From NCBI GenBank assembly GCA_020063545.1, contig JAGUUF010000098.1, forward strand, positions 1 through 11,594: a stretch of 11,594 nucleotides of DNA, given 5' to 3'. The position numbers and the translations under genes were made by a program. The notes beneath the pieces are model-generated. The model did not search any database, was not told where the DNA came from, and was given only the letters and a program-made list of their open reading frames with translations. This DNA comes from Cytophagales bacterium (lineage in GTDB: Bacteria; Bacteroidota; Bacteroidia; Cytophagales; Cyclobacteriaceae). The number at the start of each line of letters is the position of its first letter. Position 1 is the first letter of the stretch. This document shows positions 1-7,341 of the stretch, piece by piece.

Positions 1-427
1 GGTGAATGTAATGCGGTACAAAGCGGGCAAGGCAAACGCAACCAAACGCTGTTTTGACGAACTAAAAGAAAAAGGATACACAATTGGTATAACTGACCCG
101 CTTGGAAGTGTTCCGATACACGAACTGGATCCTGCCGGATCGAAATTAGCCCTTGTATTTGGTAATGAAGATGCAGGCGTTTCGGAGTATGCCCGCAAGC
201 ATAGTGATGTGGCCGTGCGCATACCCATGTTCGGGTTTACCGAGAGTATGAACATCTCGGTAAGCGTGGCCATTTGCCTGAATGTATTAATGACGAGGTT
301 ACGGGCTGGCCATTGGAAGTATGGCCTGCCACCCGATGAACGCGATGAACTGAAACTAACCTGGTACCGTAAAATAGTAAAGCGCGCTGACCTGATTGAA
401 AAACGCTTTATGCAGTCAATTGCGTAA
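1..427 (+). CDS. TrmH/SpoU-family RNA 2'-O-methyltransferase, 3' part
   Basis: This is the C-terminal portion (about 141 residues) of a SPOUT-class, SAM-dependent RNA ribose 2'-O-methyltransferase; the 5' end lies outside the window. The two hallmark SpoU motifs are visible: LALVFGNEDAGVSE (motif 2, about residues 49-62 of the visible part) and the hydrophobic IPMFGFTESMNISVSVAI (motif 3, about 74-91), which builds the trefoil-knot SAM pocket. In the family these enzymes methylate tRNA or 23S rRNA riboses. Whether this one is TrmH proper (G18 of tRNA) or another paralogue cannot be decided without the N-terminal half. The reading frame is open to the left edge, and the GTG and ATG codons at the edge lie inside the conserved fold, so neither is taken as a start. 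The stop codon overlaps a promoter-like element for the next gene. Confidence 0.88.
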   Translation, partial: VNVMRYKAGKANATKRCFDELKEKGYTIGITDPLGSVPIHELDPAGSKLALVFGNEDAGVSEYARKHSDVAVRIPMFGFTESMNISVSVAICLNVLMTRLRAGHWKYGLPPDERDELKLTWYRKIVKRADLIEKRFMQSIA

Positions 428-432
428 CTTTG
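425..432 (+). promoter_or_regulatory. Candidate Bacteroidota -7 promoter box for the SanA-like gene
   Basis: TAACTTTG matches the Bacteroidota -7 consensus TAnnTTTG exactly. It begins at the TAA stop of the upstream methyltransferase, 24 bases before the ATG of the next gene. No convincing TTG (-33 element) is found 19-21 bases upstream, so this rests on the -7 element alone. If used, transcription would start about 15-20 bases before the downstream ATG. Confidence 0.4.
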
Positions 433-456
433 TACAGTTGGTTTTAATCGAATGGT

Positions 457-1101
457 ATGAAGTGGGCCAGGCGTTTGCTGTATTTTTTACTGGTAACCGG
501 TTTCCTGTTTCTTCTGGGCTCTAACATCTGGATTGTAAAGAGTACCGAAAGCAGGGTAATTACTGATTCATCAAAATTACCTGATCACCGGGTTGCCCTT
601 GTGCTGGGCACCAGCCACAAGCTGGTGGGGGGTAAGCCTAATCCATTTTTCGAAAAGCGCATGGATACCGCAGCAGGCCTGTTTAACGAAGGCAAGATAG
701 ACCAGTTTCTGCTGAGTGGCGATAACCGTACGCGTTTTTACAACGAGCCGAACGAAATGCGCAAAGCGCTTATTGCCCGTGGTGTGCCGGCATCGGCCAT
801 CACCCTGGATTATGCGGGCCTTCGCACGCTCGATTCGGTGGTGCGAAGCAAAGAAATATTCGGTCAGAACCAGCTAACCATCATTACACAGCCTTTCCAT
901 AGTTACCGGGCGTTGTTCATCAGCGATTTTTACGGTATTGCTGCCGTGGCCATGGTTGCCGGTGAGCCCGACCCTGAATCGGCCGTTAAAGTGCGAGTAC
1001 GTGAATACTTTGCCCGTGCAAAGGCCGTGCTTGATTTATATGTATTTAAAACCACACCCCGTTTCCTGGGCGATAAGGAATCCATGCAACAAGCCGATTG
1101 A
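457..1101 (+). CDS. SanA/YdcF-like DUF218 membrane-anchored protein
   Basis: A 214-residue protein with a short basic N-terminus (MKWARR), one hydrophobic membrane span (about residues 5-25) and a DUF218 (SanA/ElyC/YdcF) domain predicted outside the cytoplasm. Family landmarks are the strand VALVLGTSHKL (about 46-56), the FLLSGDNR segment (about 84-91) and the late TIITQPFHSYRALFI stretch (about 140-154). E. coli SanA is linked to envelope barrier function and vancomycin exclusion at high temperature, and ElyC to peptidoglycan and lipid-carrier homeostasis; the molecular activity is unsettled. Length and single-anchor layout match SanA better than the two-span YdcF. The ATG at 457 is chosen because it places the membrane anchor at the very N-terminus; the ATG 5 bases upstream is out of frame. 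It sits 29 bases after the methyltransferase gene. Confidence 0.87.
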   Translation: MKWARRLLYFLLVTGFLFLLGSNIWIVKSTESRVITDSSKLPDHRVALVLGTSHKLVGGKPNPFFEKRMDTAAGLFNEGKIDQFLLSGDNRTRFYNEPNEMRKALIARGVPASAITLDYAGLRTLDSVVRSKEIFGQNQLTIITQPFHSYRALFISDFYGIAAVAMVAGEPDPESAVKVRVREYFARAKAVLDLYVFKTTPRFLGDKESMQQAD

Positions 1102-1178
1102 TTTTGAAACCTGGTCGTGTCCCTCACAGTTTAATCATTATTTTTACGTTTTATAGCTGAATTGAATTTGCCGACAGG

Positions 1179-3665
1179 ATGACGTTTGTGAAGGTTTCAG
1201 TTCTGGTTCTCTGCAGTTTGCCCCTCATGTTGCCGGCCCAGGTTACCACGGTAAAAGGAAAGGTTACCGATGTTACCTCTGGCGATCCGATACCCTTCGT
1301 AAACATTGTTTTTAAGGGAACCAGCATCGGTACCACTACCGATTTTGATGGTAACTACACGCTCACAACGTCATCTCCAACCGATACGCTGCTGGCTTCC
1401 TATATCGGGTATAAGTCGCGCACCAAGCCGGTTCAGCGCGGCATTACACAAACCATCAATTTCCAGTTAGAAGAAGAAGTTACCCGCCTGCGCGATGTGG
1501 TAATTCTGGCTGGCGAAAACCCGGCATTCCCGATACTGCGGAATGTGATAAAAAACAAGGAGCGGAACGACAAGCGTAACCTCTCAGCCTATGAATACGA
1601 CACGTATTCTAAAATTGAAATTGACATTGATAACATGACGGAGAAATTCCGTAAAAAGAAAATCATTTCCCAGATAACCCAGGTGCTCGACAGCGTGGCC
1701 ATAATTGCCGGTGAGGATGGTAAGCCGGTGTTGCCGGTATTCATCTCCGAAAGTGTTTCACGGTTCTATTACCGGAATAATCCTGAATTGAAGCTTGAGA
1801 ACATCAAGGACACAAAAATCAGCGGCCTCGGTTTTGAAGACGGATCGCTTACCAGCCAGCTTATCGGCCCTACATTCCAGGAATATAATTTTTACCGAAA
1901 CTGGCTTACCATACTGGAGAAGGATTTTGTTTCACCGATAGCAGATGGGTGGCGGTTATATTATGAATACGATTTAATGGACAGCCTTTATATTGGCGAC
2001 CATTACTGTTACCGCATCGATTTTTTTCCGAAAAGCCCTCAAGCCCTGGCGTTTACCGGTTCCATGTGGATAACGAAGGAGCATTTTGCCATCCGGCAAA
2101 TTGAAGCAACCATCGGGAGGCAGGCTAACCTGAACTTTATCGAGAAGATCAAAATACAACAGGAACTGCTTCCGACCGAAGCCGGTCCGTGGCTGCCGGT
2201 TAAAAACAGGGTGTTGATTAATGTGGGGCAGGTGCGCGATGACTGGGCCGGTATGCTGGCGAAGTTCTATACATCAAACCGCAACTTGGTGATTAATCAA
2301 CCAAAGCCCCCGAAGTTTTATGAAAAACAAATCCTGCTGGATGAAGGGTATATACTCAACCAGTATAACGATGAGCATTGGAATAATCTACGCCATGAAC
2401 CGCTGACAGAAACAGAAAAGAACGTGTACCAAATGATTGATACGCTAACCAATATACCGGTGGTGCGTACCTATGTTGATATTGTTAAGATCATCATCAA
2501 CGGGTATAAGAAAGTCGGAAAAGTTGATATCGGTCCGTATCTGAGCCTTATGGCCTTAAATAACATTGAGGGTGTTCGCTTCCAATCGGGTTTTAAAACC
2601 AACTACCACTTTAGCCGAAAATGGGAGTTTGGCGCGCAACTCGGGTATGGGTTCCGCGATGAGCGCGTGAAATACTCGGCCTTTGTCCGGAATATTCTTG
2701 ATAGGAAACGATGGACAACCATCGGCATCCGGGTGCGCAGCGACCTGGGTAGGGTAGGCATAGACGATGAAAACCTGGCCGATGACTACCTCTTCCTTGC
2801 GGCATCCCGCTTCGGTATTTTTCGTAGGGGTTTTTACTTTGACGAATACCGCTTCAACTTCCAGCGCGAGGTGGTAAAAGGTTTTTCGCAGCGCCTGGCC
2901 TTCCGGTACAATACATTCAGCCCGGTTTTCGATTTTGGTTATTACACCACTCCGGGCGATGTGAGTTCACTGGCCAATACCTTTCAGCGTGCCGAAGTGG
3001 TGTTTGAATCGCGCCTTTCGCGCGATGAACTTTTTTTACAGTACGATAACGAGCGCGTAAGCCTTGGCCCGCAAAAGTGGCCCATCATTACCTTCCGGTA
3101 CAGCCGCGGTTTAAAGGGAATTGCCGGAAGCGATTTTGAGTACGATAAATTCAGGCTCACCTTAGTAAAACGCCTGCCAATGGGACCGCTCGGCACCGGC
3201 CGCTTAACCCTTACGGGCGAATATACCGATGATGTTTTACCATACCCGTTGTTGGCTATGCATATCGGTAATGAAACACCGTTTTACACCGACATTGTTT
3301 ACAGCTTGATGAACTTTGGTGAGTTTGTGAGCGATCAGTTTGTTTCCCTGCAGTACCGCCAGCATTTTGAAGGGTTTATTCTCAACCGCATACCCCTGAT
3401 GCGCAGGCTACATTGGCGGTTAACGGGACTAGCCAACATAATCTATGGAAACCTCAGCGATCAAAATATGGCTGTAAGCGATCCGCTGCCTTTTCCGGCC
3501 GGCAACCACAACATTACCTGGAAGCGGCCATACATTGAACTGGGTTATGGGGTTGAAAACATCTTCCGGTTTTTCCGCGTTGACTTTGTTCATCGCTTAA
3601 GCTACCTCGAAAACGAACGGGCCAGGAAATTCGGAGTACTGTTCACGGCCCAGTTTCAGCTCTGA
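1179..3665 (+). CDS. DUF5686 outer-membrane protein with CarboxypepD_reg-like domain
   Basis: An 828-residue secreted protein. Residues 1-21 form a signal peptide ending LMLPAQ. Residues about 23-105 are a CarboxypepD_reg-like Ig-type domain (VKGKVTDVTSGDPIPFVNI, then TTTDFDGNYTL), common at the N-terminus of TonB-dependent receptors and relatives. The DUF5686 core starts with the characteristic NPAFPILRNVIKNKERNDKR (about 114-133). The C-terminal half has alternating aromatic and polar residues and ends in a hydrophobic strand finishing FTAQFQL, as expected of an outer-membrane beta-barrel. There is no TonB-dependent receptor plug, so it is unlikely to be a SusC-type transporter. The substrate is unknown. 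The 77-base upstream gap has only weak promoter resemblances (TACGTTTT at 1145, TGAATTTG at 1163). Confidence 0.88.
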   Translation: MTFVKVSVLVLCSLPLMLPAQVTTVKGKVTDVTSGDPIPFVNIVFKGTSIGTTTDFDGNYTLTTSSPTDTLLASYIGYKSRTKPVQRGITQTINFQLEEEVTRLRDVVILAGENPAFPILRNVIKNKERNDKRNLSAYEYDTYSKIEIDIDNMTEKFRKKKIISQITQVLDSVAIIAGEDGKPVLPVFISESVSRFYYRNNPELKLENIKDTKISGLGFEDGSLTSQLIGPTFQEYNFYRNWLTILEKDFVSPIADGWRLYYEYDLMDSLYIGDHYCYRIDFFPKSPQALAFTGSMWITKEHFAIRQIEATIGRQANLNFIEKIKIQQELLPTEAGPWLPVKNRVLINVGQVRDDWAGMLAKFYTSNRNLVINQPKPPKFYEKQILLDEGYILNQYNDEHWNNLRHEPLTETEKNVYQMIDTLTNIPVVRTYVDIVKIIINGYKKVGKVDIGPYLSLMALNNIEGVRFQSGFKTNYHFSRKWEFGAQLGYGFRDERVKYSAFVRNILDRKRWTTIGIRVRSDLGRVGIDDENLADDYLFLAASRFGIFRRGFYFDEYRFNFQREVVKGFSQRLAFRYNTFSPVFDFGYYTTPGDVSSLANTFQRAEVVFESRLSRDELFLQYDNERVSLGPQKWPIITFRYSRGLKGIAGSDFEYDKFRLTLVKRLPMGPLGTGRLTLTGEYTDDVLPYPLLAMHIGNETPFYTDIVYSLMNFGEFVSDQFVSLQYRQHFEGFILNRIPLMRRLHWRLTGLANIIYGNLSDQNMAVSDPLPFPAGNHNITWKRPYIELGYGVENIFRFFRVDFVHRLSYLENERARKFGVLFTAQFQL

Positions 3666-3692
3666 CAGGGCAGGTTATCCCATAATCTGCAC

Positions 3693-3700
3693 TATATTTG
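3693..3700 (+). promoter_or_regulatory. Candidate -7 promoter box for thrS
   Basis: TATATTTG is an exact match to the Bacteroidota -7 consensus TAnnTTTG, 21 bases upstream of the thrS ATG. The start point would lie about 10-15 bases before the start codon, giving a very short leader. No good TTG element lies 19-21 bases upstream. A short leader leaves no room for a T-box or a long operator of the E. coli thrS type. Confidence 0.5.
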
Positions 3701-3721
3701 CCAGGTTTTTAACCATACATA

Positions 3722-5656
3722 ATGAATGTAAGGATTAGTTTGCCGGATGGAAGCGTTCGTGAGTTTTCCACCGGTGTGAAGGGAATTGAAATTGCCAAGA
3801 GTATAAGCGAAGGCCTCGCCCGTAATGCCCTGGCTATTGAGGTTAACGGGGAAATCCGGGATTTAGAGCGGCCAATTACCACCGATGCTTCGGTTAAAAT
3901 TCTTACCTGGAATGATGCCGGGGGCAAATATGCATTCTGGCATTCTTCGGCACACCTCATGGCCGAAGCACTTGAAGCATTATATCCCGGTGTAAAATTC
4001 GGAATAGGTCCGCCTATTGAAAACGGCTTTTACTACGATGTTGACCTGGGCGATCGCCCGTTTGGCGATGATGACCTGGCCGCAGTTGAGGCCAAAATGA
4101 AAGAACTCGCCAAAACCGAAAACAGGTATGCCAGGCGCGAGGTGAGTAAGGCAGAAGCGCTGGATTACTTTAAAAAGAAAAACGACCCGTACAAAATTGA
4201 ACTGATATCCGATCTGCAGGATGGCACCATCACGTTTTATCAGCAAGGCAACTTTGTTGATCTCTGTAAAGGTCCGCACATTCCGCATACGGGTTTCATT
4301 AAAGCCATAAAATTGCTAAACGTGGCCGGAGCCTATTGGCGCGGAAACGAAAAAAACAAGATGCTTACCCGCATCTATGGAATAACCTTTCCGAAACAGA
4401 AAGAACTGGATGATTACCTTACCCTGCTCGAAGAAGCGAAAAAGCGCGATCACCGGAAACTAGGCAAGGAACTTGAGTTGTTTACTTTTTCCGAAAAGGT
4501 AGGCCTCGGCCTGCCATTGTGGTTGCCGAAAGGCACCATCCTTCGCGAACGGCTCGAACAGTTTATGAGGCGCGCCCAGGTAAAGGCCGGCTACGACCCG
4601 GTGGTTACCCCGCATATCGGGAGTAAAGCGCTCTATGTTACTTCGGGACATTACGAAAAGTATGGCAAGGATTCTTTTCAGCCGATTCACACTCCCGATG
4701 AAAACGAAGAGTTCCTGCTTAAGCCAATGAACTGTCCGCACCATTGCGAGATTTACAAATCCAAACCACGCTCTTACCGGGATTTGCCCATCCGCCTGGC
4801 TGAGTTTGGGACGGTTTACCGTTATGAGCAGAGTGGTGAATTGCACGGGCTTACCCGTGTACGCGGTTTTACCCAGGACGATGCCCATATTTTTTGTCGC
4901 CCCGACCAGGTAAAGGAAGAATTTATCAAGGTGATCGATTTGGTTCTGCATGTATTCAATTCTTTAGGATTTGAAAACTATACGGCACAGGTATCACTGC
5001 GCGATCCGGCTAATAAAGAAAAGTACATCGGTGCCGATGAGTTGTGGGACAGGGCTGAGCGGGAGATACAGGAAGCTGCCGATGAGCGCGGGCTTAAAAC
5101 AGTGGCGGTAAGAGGGGAGGCGGCATTCTATGGTCCTAAACTTGACTTCATGGTTAAGGATGCCCTGGGCCGGAGTTGGCAATTAGGCACCATACAGGTT
5201 GACTACCAGTTGCCGCAGCGGTTTGAACTGGAGTATGTGGGGGCCGATAACCAGCGGCACCGGCCGGTGATGATTCACCGTGCGCCCTTCGGCTCGCTGG
5301 AGCGCTTTGTGGCGGTGCTGATTGAGCATTGTGCCGGTAACTTTCCGTTATGGCTCTCACCGGAGCAGGTGGCCGTGCTGCCCATTTCGGAGCGGTTTAA
5401 CGATTACGCAACGGTTGTGCTGAATACCCTTAAAGATTTGGATATCAGGGGCTTTGTTGATGATCGGGATGAAAAGATTGGACGAAAAATCCGCGATGCA
5501 GAAGTAAAGAAAATACCCTACATGTTAATTGTGGGTGAACGCGAAGCAGCAGAAAAGGCCGTGTCTGTTCGCAGGCACGGACAGGGCGATAAGGGCAGTC
5601 TTTCGCTGACCGATTTTGTAAGTAGTTTCAGGTTGGAAGCAGCCTCGCCAATCTGA
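3722..5656 (+). CDS. thrS: Threonyl-tRNA synthetase
   Basis: A 644-residue class II aminoacyl-tRNA synthetase that charges tRNA-Thr with threonine in the cytoplasm. Full-length architecture is visible: TGS domain (1-62); editing domain with the HxxxH pair H74/H78 (HSSAH) and its C182/H186 partners (LCKGPH), used to clear mischarged Ser-tRNA; then the catalytic core. Zinc ligands that recognise threonine correspond to C338 (MNCPHH), H389 (QDDAHIF) and H519 (MIHRAPFG). Class II motif 2 is around 358-382 (RLAEFGTVYRYE...RVRGF) and motif 3 around 519-536 (GSLERF). The C-terminal anticodon-binding domain includes VAVLPI and RGFVDDRDEKIGRKIRDAE. All key residues are present, so it should be fully active. 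It leads the thrS-infC-rpmI-rplT cluster, an arrangement also known in E. coli. Confidence 0.98.
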   Translation: MNVRISLPDGSVREFSTGVKGIEIAKSISEGLARNALAIEVNGEIRDLERPITTDASVKILTWNDAGGKYAFWHSSAHLMAEALEALYPGVKFGIGPPIENGFYYDVDLGDRPFGDDDLAAVEAKMKELAKTENRYARREVSKAEALDYFKKKNDPYKIELISDLQDGTITFYQQGNFVDLCKGPHIPHTGFIKAIKLLNVAGAYWRGNEKNKMLTRIYGITFPKQKELDDYLTLLEEAKKRDHRKLGKELELFTFSEKVGLGLPLWLPKGTILRERLEQFMRRAQVKAGYDPVVTPHIGSKALYVTSGHYEKYGKDSFQPIHTPDENEEFLLKPMNCPHHCEIYKSKPRSYRDLPIRLAEFGTVYRYEQSGELHGLTRVRGFTQDDAHIFCRPDQVKEEFIKVIDLVLHVFNSLGFENYTAQVSLRDPANKEKYIGADELWDRAEREIQEAADERGLKTVAVRGEAAFYGPKLDFMVKDALGRSWQLGTIQVDYQLPQRFELEYVGADNQRHRPVMIHRAPFGSLERFVAVLIEHCAGNFPLWLSPEQVAVLPISERFNDYATVVLNTLKDLDIRGFVDDRDEKIGRKIRDAEVKKIPYMLIVGEREAAEKAVSVRRHGQGDKGSLSLTDFVSSFRLEAASPI

Positions 5657-5677
5657 GCCCTAAATTTATCGGCCTGA

Positions 5678-5708
5678 TTTTGATTGTTGCGGAATATGCC
5701 GATATTTG
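5678..5708 (+). promoter_or_regulatory. Candidate promoter for infC-rpmI-rplT
   Basis: A TTTTG element (5678-5682) lies 18 bases before GATATTTG (5701-5708), which fits the Bacteroidota pattern TTTG-N19-21-TAnnTTTG with one mismatch in the -7 box and slightly short spacing. It lies in the gap after thrS and would give a 5' leader of about 70 bases before the proposed infC start, allowing the three downstream genes to be expressed separately from thrS. Confidence 0.4.
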
Positions 5709-5784
5709 CAGCCTTTCCTGATAAACCGGGTGTAACTGCTTCAGGCTTTGTCAGGGTTTTGTTGGATTTAAACAGGAACAACGT

Positions 5785-6351
5785 ATCATAAACCAGACGA
5801 ACAGACCCTTCTTTCGGAGGGGGCCCCAGAGACCGGAGGAGCCCTACCGGATTAACGAAAGAATAACCGCACCCAGGGTGCGGTTGGTTGGCGAAAACGT
5901 TAAAGTGGATGTTTACCCGGTTCGGGAGGCTTTACGGATAGCGCAGGAGCAAGGTCTCGATTTAGTGGAAATTTCACCGAACGCTGATCCACCGGTTTGT
6001 AAGGTTGTTGATTACTCCAAGTTTAAATACGAACAGAAAAAGAAGCAGAAGGAGATCAAATCGAAAGCCGTTAAGGTTGTGGTTAAGGAGATTCGGTTTG
6101 GTCCAAATACAGAAGAGCATGATTTCAACTTTAAGTTGAAGCATGCTATGAACTTCCTCCAGGAAGGTGCCAAAGTAAAGGCCACGATATTTTTTCCCGG
6201 CCGTACCATTGTGTACAAAGAGCGGGGCGAAATCCTGTTGCTCAAGTTTGCGCAGGCCCTGGAAGAAGCAGGAAAGGTGGAACAATTGCCAAAACTGGAG
6301 GGAAAGCGGATGTCAATGTTCATTCAGCCCAAAGGAAAGGGCGGTAAATAA
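5785..6351 (+). CDS. infC: Translation initiation factor IF-3 (rare start codon)
   Basis: IF-3 binds the 30S subunit, prevents premature 50S joining and proofreads the initiator tRNA and start codon. The N-terminal domain motif PYRINERITAPRVRLVGENVK begins upstream of the first GTG in frame (5878), so that GTG cannot be the true start. The frame is open back to a TAA at 5722-5724 with no ATG, GTG or TTG in between. The best starts are ATC at 5785 or ATA at 5788, with an AGGA (5774-5777) 7-10 bases upstream, giving about 187-188 residues beginning INQTNRPFFRRGP. The lysine-rich linker (KYEQKKKQKEIKSK) and C-terminal domain (KEIRFGPNTEEHDFNFK, then VKATIFFPGR) are typical. Which rare codon is used is an inference. 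In other bacteria infC also starts at a rare codon (AUU in E. coli), which IF-3 discriminates against, giving autoregulation. Confidence 0.9.
   Translation: MINQTNRPFFRRGPQRPEEPYRINERITAPRVRLVGENVKVDVYPVREALRIAQEQGLDLVEISPNADPPVCKVVDYSKFKYEQKKKQKEIKSKAVKVVVKEIRFGPNTEEHDFNFKLKHAMNFLQEGAKVKATIFFPGRTIVYKERGEILLLKFAQALEEAGKVEQLPKLEGKRMSMFIQPKGKGGK
5865..5885 (+). repeat. Perfect 21-bp palindrome inside early infC
   Basis: AACCGCACCC (5865-5874), one central A, then the exact reverse complement GGGTGCGGTT (5876-5885). In mRNA this folds into a 9-bp stem with a CAG triloop, extendable by a U-G pair at 5864/5886. It lies about 80 bases after the proposed rare start and covers the codons for ITAPRVR plus the misleading GTG. 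It may be a regulatory hairpin or simply a result of codon choice. Confidence 0.6.
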
Positions 6352-6363
6352 CGATTAACGAAA

Positions 6364-6564
6364 ATGCCTAAGGTAAAGACAAAATCAGGAGCGAAGAAAA
6401 GGTTTAAAGTTACCGGTACCGGTAAAATCAAGCACAAGCGTGCCTACAAAAACCATATTCTTACCAAAAAGGAAACAAAACAAAAGCGCAGGCTTACAAA
6501 AAAGGCAGTGGTTAAAGCCACCGATGTGGTGAACATCAAGCCCATGTTGCCCTACGCATTTTAA
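6364..6564 (+). CDS. rpmI: 50S ribosomal protein L35
   Basis: A 66-residue, very basic protein of the large ribosomal subunit. The sequence MPKVKTKSGAKKRFKVTGTG followed by KIKHKRAYKNHILTKK is diagnostic for bL35, with the usual length of about 65 residues. It starts 12 bases after the infC stop, consistent with cotranscription and translational coupling, and precedes rplT, as in most bacteria. The C-terminus (VNIKPMLPYAF) matches the family. Confidence 0.97.
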   Translation: MPKVKTKSGAKKRFKVTGTGKIKHKRAYKNHILTKKETKQKRRLTKKAVVKATDVVNIKPMLPYAF

Positions 6565-6664
6565 AATATCCCATGCAATAGGGAAGGTTAACATGTTAAA
6601 CCCGGTTGCTGTGCCGTAAGCACCACGTAAGTGTGGTCGCCTTCAACCAAAAACGTAACGTAAA
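6565..6664 (+). promoter_or_regulatory. Structured rpmI-rplT spacer, possible L20 autoregulatory site
   Basis: This 100-base gap between two ribosomal-protein genes is unusually long for the cluster and dense in stems: TCCC/GGGA (6569-6572/6581-6584); a 12-bp palindrome TTAACATGTTAA (6588-6599); and an outer GGTTG/CAACC stem (6604-6608/6644-6648) enclosing two tandem hairpins, GTGC-CGTAA-GCAC (6611-6623) and CAC-GTAA-GTG (6624-6633; alternatively ACCAC/GTGGT). L20 is known to repress its own operon in E. coli and Bacillus by binding mRNA that mimics its 23S rRNA site. A similar role here is an inference. No promoter or terminator U-tract is seen. Confidence 0.4.
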
Positions 6665-7012
6665 ATGCCAAGATCAGTAAACAACGTAGCATCGCGTGCC
6701 AAACGCAAGCGGATTCTCAAAAAAGCCAAAGGCTATTTTGGGCGCAAAAAAAATGTATGGACGGTAGCCAAGAACGCAATTGAAAAAGGACTCGTTTATG
6801 CCTACCGCGATCGGAAACAAAAGAAAAGAGAGTATCGTAACCTGTGGATTGCCCGTATCAATGCCGGGGTGCGCCAGCACGATATGTCGTATTCCGAGTT
6901 TATGGGCAAACTCAAAAAGTCAGGTATTGACCTTAACCGCAAAGTACTGGCCGACCTGGCCATGAACCACCCGGAGGCGTTTGAAGCCGTGGTGAAAAAG
7001 GTTAAGGGATAA
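6665..7012 (+). CDS. rplT: 50S ribosomal protein L20
   Basis: A 115-residue basic protein needed early in 50S assembly. MPRSVNNVASRAKRKRILKK (residues 1-20), the GYFGRKKNVWTVAKNAIEKG segment and the C-terminal RNA-binding part with LWIARINAGVRQHDMSYSEF and LNRKVLADLAMNHPEAF are diagnostic of bL20, and the length is normal. In other bacteria the C-terminal domain also acts as the translational repressor of rpmI-rplT. It is the last gene of the cluster and is followed within 10 bases by a strong terminator. Confidence 0.98.
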   Translation: MPRSVNNVASRAKRKRILKKAKGYFGRKKNVWTVAKNAIEKGLVYAYRDRKQKKREYRNLWIARINAGVRQHDMSYSEFMGKLKKSGIDLNRKVLADLAMNHPEAFEAVVKKVKG

Positions 7013-7020
7013 CTTAGTAC

Positions 7021-7041
7021 GGGGCTCAGGCCCCTTTTTTT
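7021..7041 (+). terminator. Intrinsic terminator of the thrS-infC-rpmI-rplT cluster
   Basis: GGGGC, loop TCAG, GCCCC, followed directly by seven T residues. This is a perfect 5-bp GC stem with a U-tract starting 9 bases after the rplT stop. It is unusual in that the next ATG begins on the base after the last T. Confidence 0.88.
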
Positions 7042-7230
7042 ATGACCCGCCCGCGAAAAGTGTTTATTGCTGCTGTGGTGGTCTTTGCGGCCGCCCTGTT
7101 GTATGCCAGCTATGACATTGCCACCCGTACCACATTTCCGGGCTCAAAACCCCAGCTTAAGGAACGGATTAAGGATAAATGGGCCGGGCGTGATTCAGTG
7201 AAGAGGGATTCGGTGGCTAATTCCCGTTAA
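7042..7230 (+). CDS. Small single-span membrane protein of unknown function
   Basis: A 62-residue protein with a basic N-terminus (MTRPRK), one hydrophobic span (about residues 7-24, VFIAAVVVFAAALLYASY) and a polar tail rich in K, R and D with a short repeat (RDSVKRDSV). The positive-inside rule puts the N-terminus in the cytoplasm and the tail in the periplasm. I do not recognise a named family. The frame is short, but the clean anchor-plus-tail design and the position right behind rplT support a real gene. The start ATG abuts the terminator U-tract, so expression needs read-through or another promoter; a GTG at 7060 would leave the span intact and is an alternative start. Confidence 0.6.
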   Translation: MTRPRKVFIAAVVVFAAALLYASYDIATRTTFPGSKPQLKERIKDKWAGRDSVKRDSVANSR

Positions 7231-7236
7231 ATTCCG

Positions 7237-7266
7237 TTGCTTTTTTCAATTCTTCTCGTACCTTTA
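7237..7266 (+). promoter_or_regulatory. Candidate promoter of sRNA-like copy 1
   Basis: TTG (7237-7239), a 19-base spacer, then TACCTTTA (7259-7266). This is a close match to the Bacteroidota TTG-N19-TAnnTTTG arrangement, differing only in the last base. It predicts a transcription start near 7271-7274, at the edge of the conserved GATTAAAG block. Confidence 0.5.
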
Positions 7267-7271
7267 CCAAC

Positions 7272-7340
7272 GATTAAAGCCAACTGTAGACATTGAAAAC
7301 CTCCGCTTGTCGAGTACCTGCCGGGGGTTTTCATTTTTTT
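7272..7340 (+). ncRNA. Candidate small RNA, copy 1
   Basis: A predicted transcript of about 70 nt. It opens with a 22-nt block (GATTAAAGCCAACTG then TAGACAT, 7272-7293) shared with copy 2 apart from one base, and closes with a terminator hairpin. The leading segment is probably single-stranded and could be the active part, for example an antisense seed. No open reading frame is conserved between the copies. I know of no named RNA family with this sequence; it could also be a terminator-linked repeat rather than a functional RNA. Confidence 0.45.
7295..7340 (+). terminator. Intrinsic terminator of copy 1
   Basis: GAAAACCTCCG (7295-7305) pairs with CGGGGGTTTTC (7322-7332) over 11 bp with one G-U pair, around a 16-nt loop; T7294/A7333 can add a further pair. 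Seven T residues follow (7334-7340). Confidence 0.75.
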
Positions 7341-7341
7341 G

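Noticed and set aside
4460..4951. A 163-codon minus-strand open frame within thrS
   Set aside because: It is opposite the highly conserved catalytic core of thrS and encodes nothing recognisable.
5878..6351. GTG at 5878 as the infC start
   Set aside because: It removes the conserved PYRINERITAPR segment of the IF-3 N-terminal domain that is encoded in frame directly upstream.
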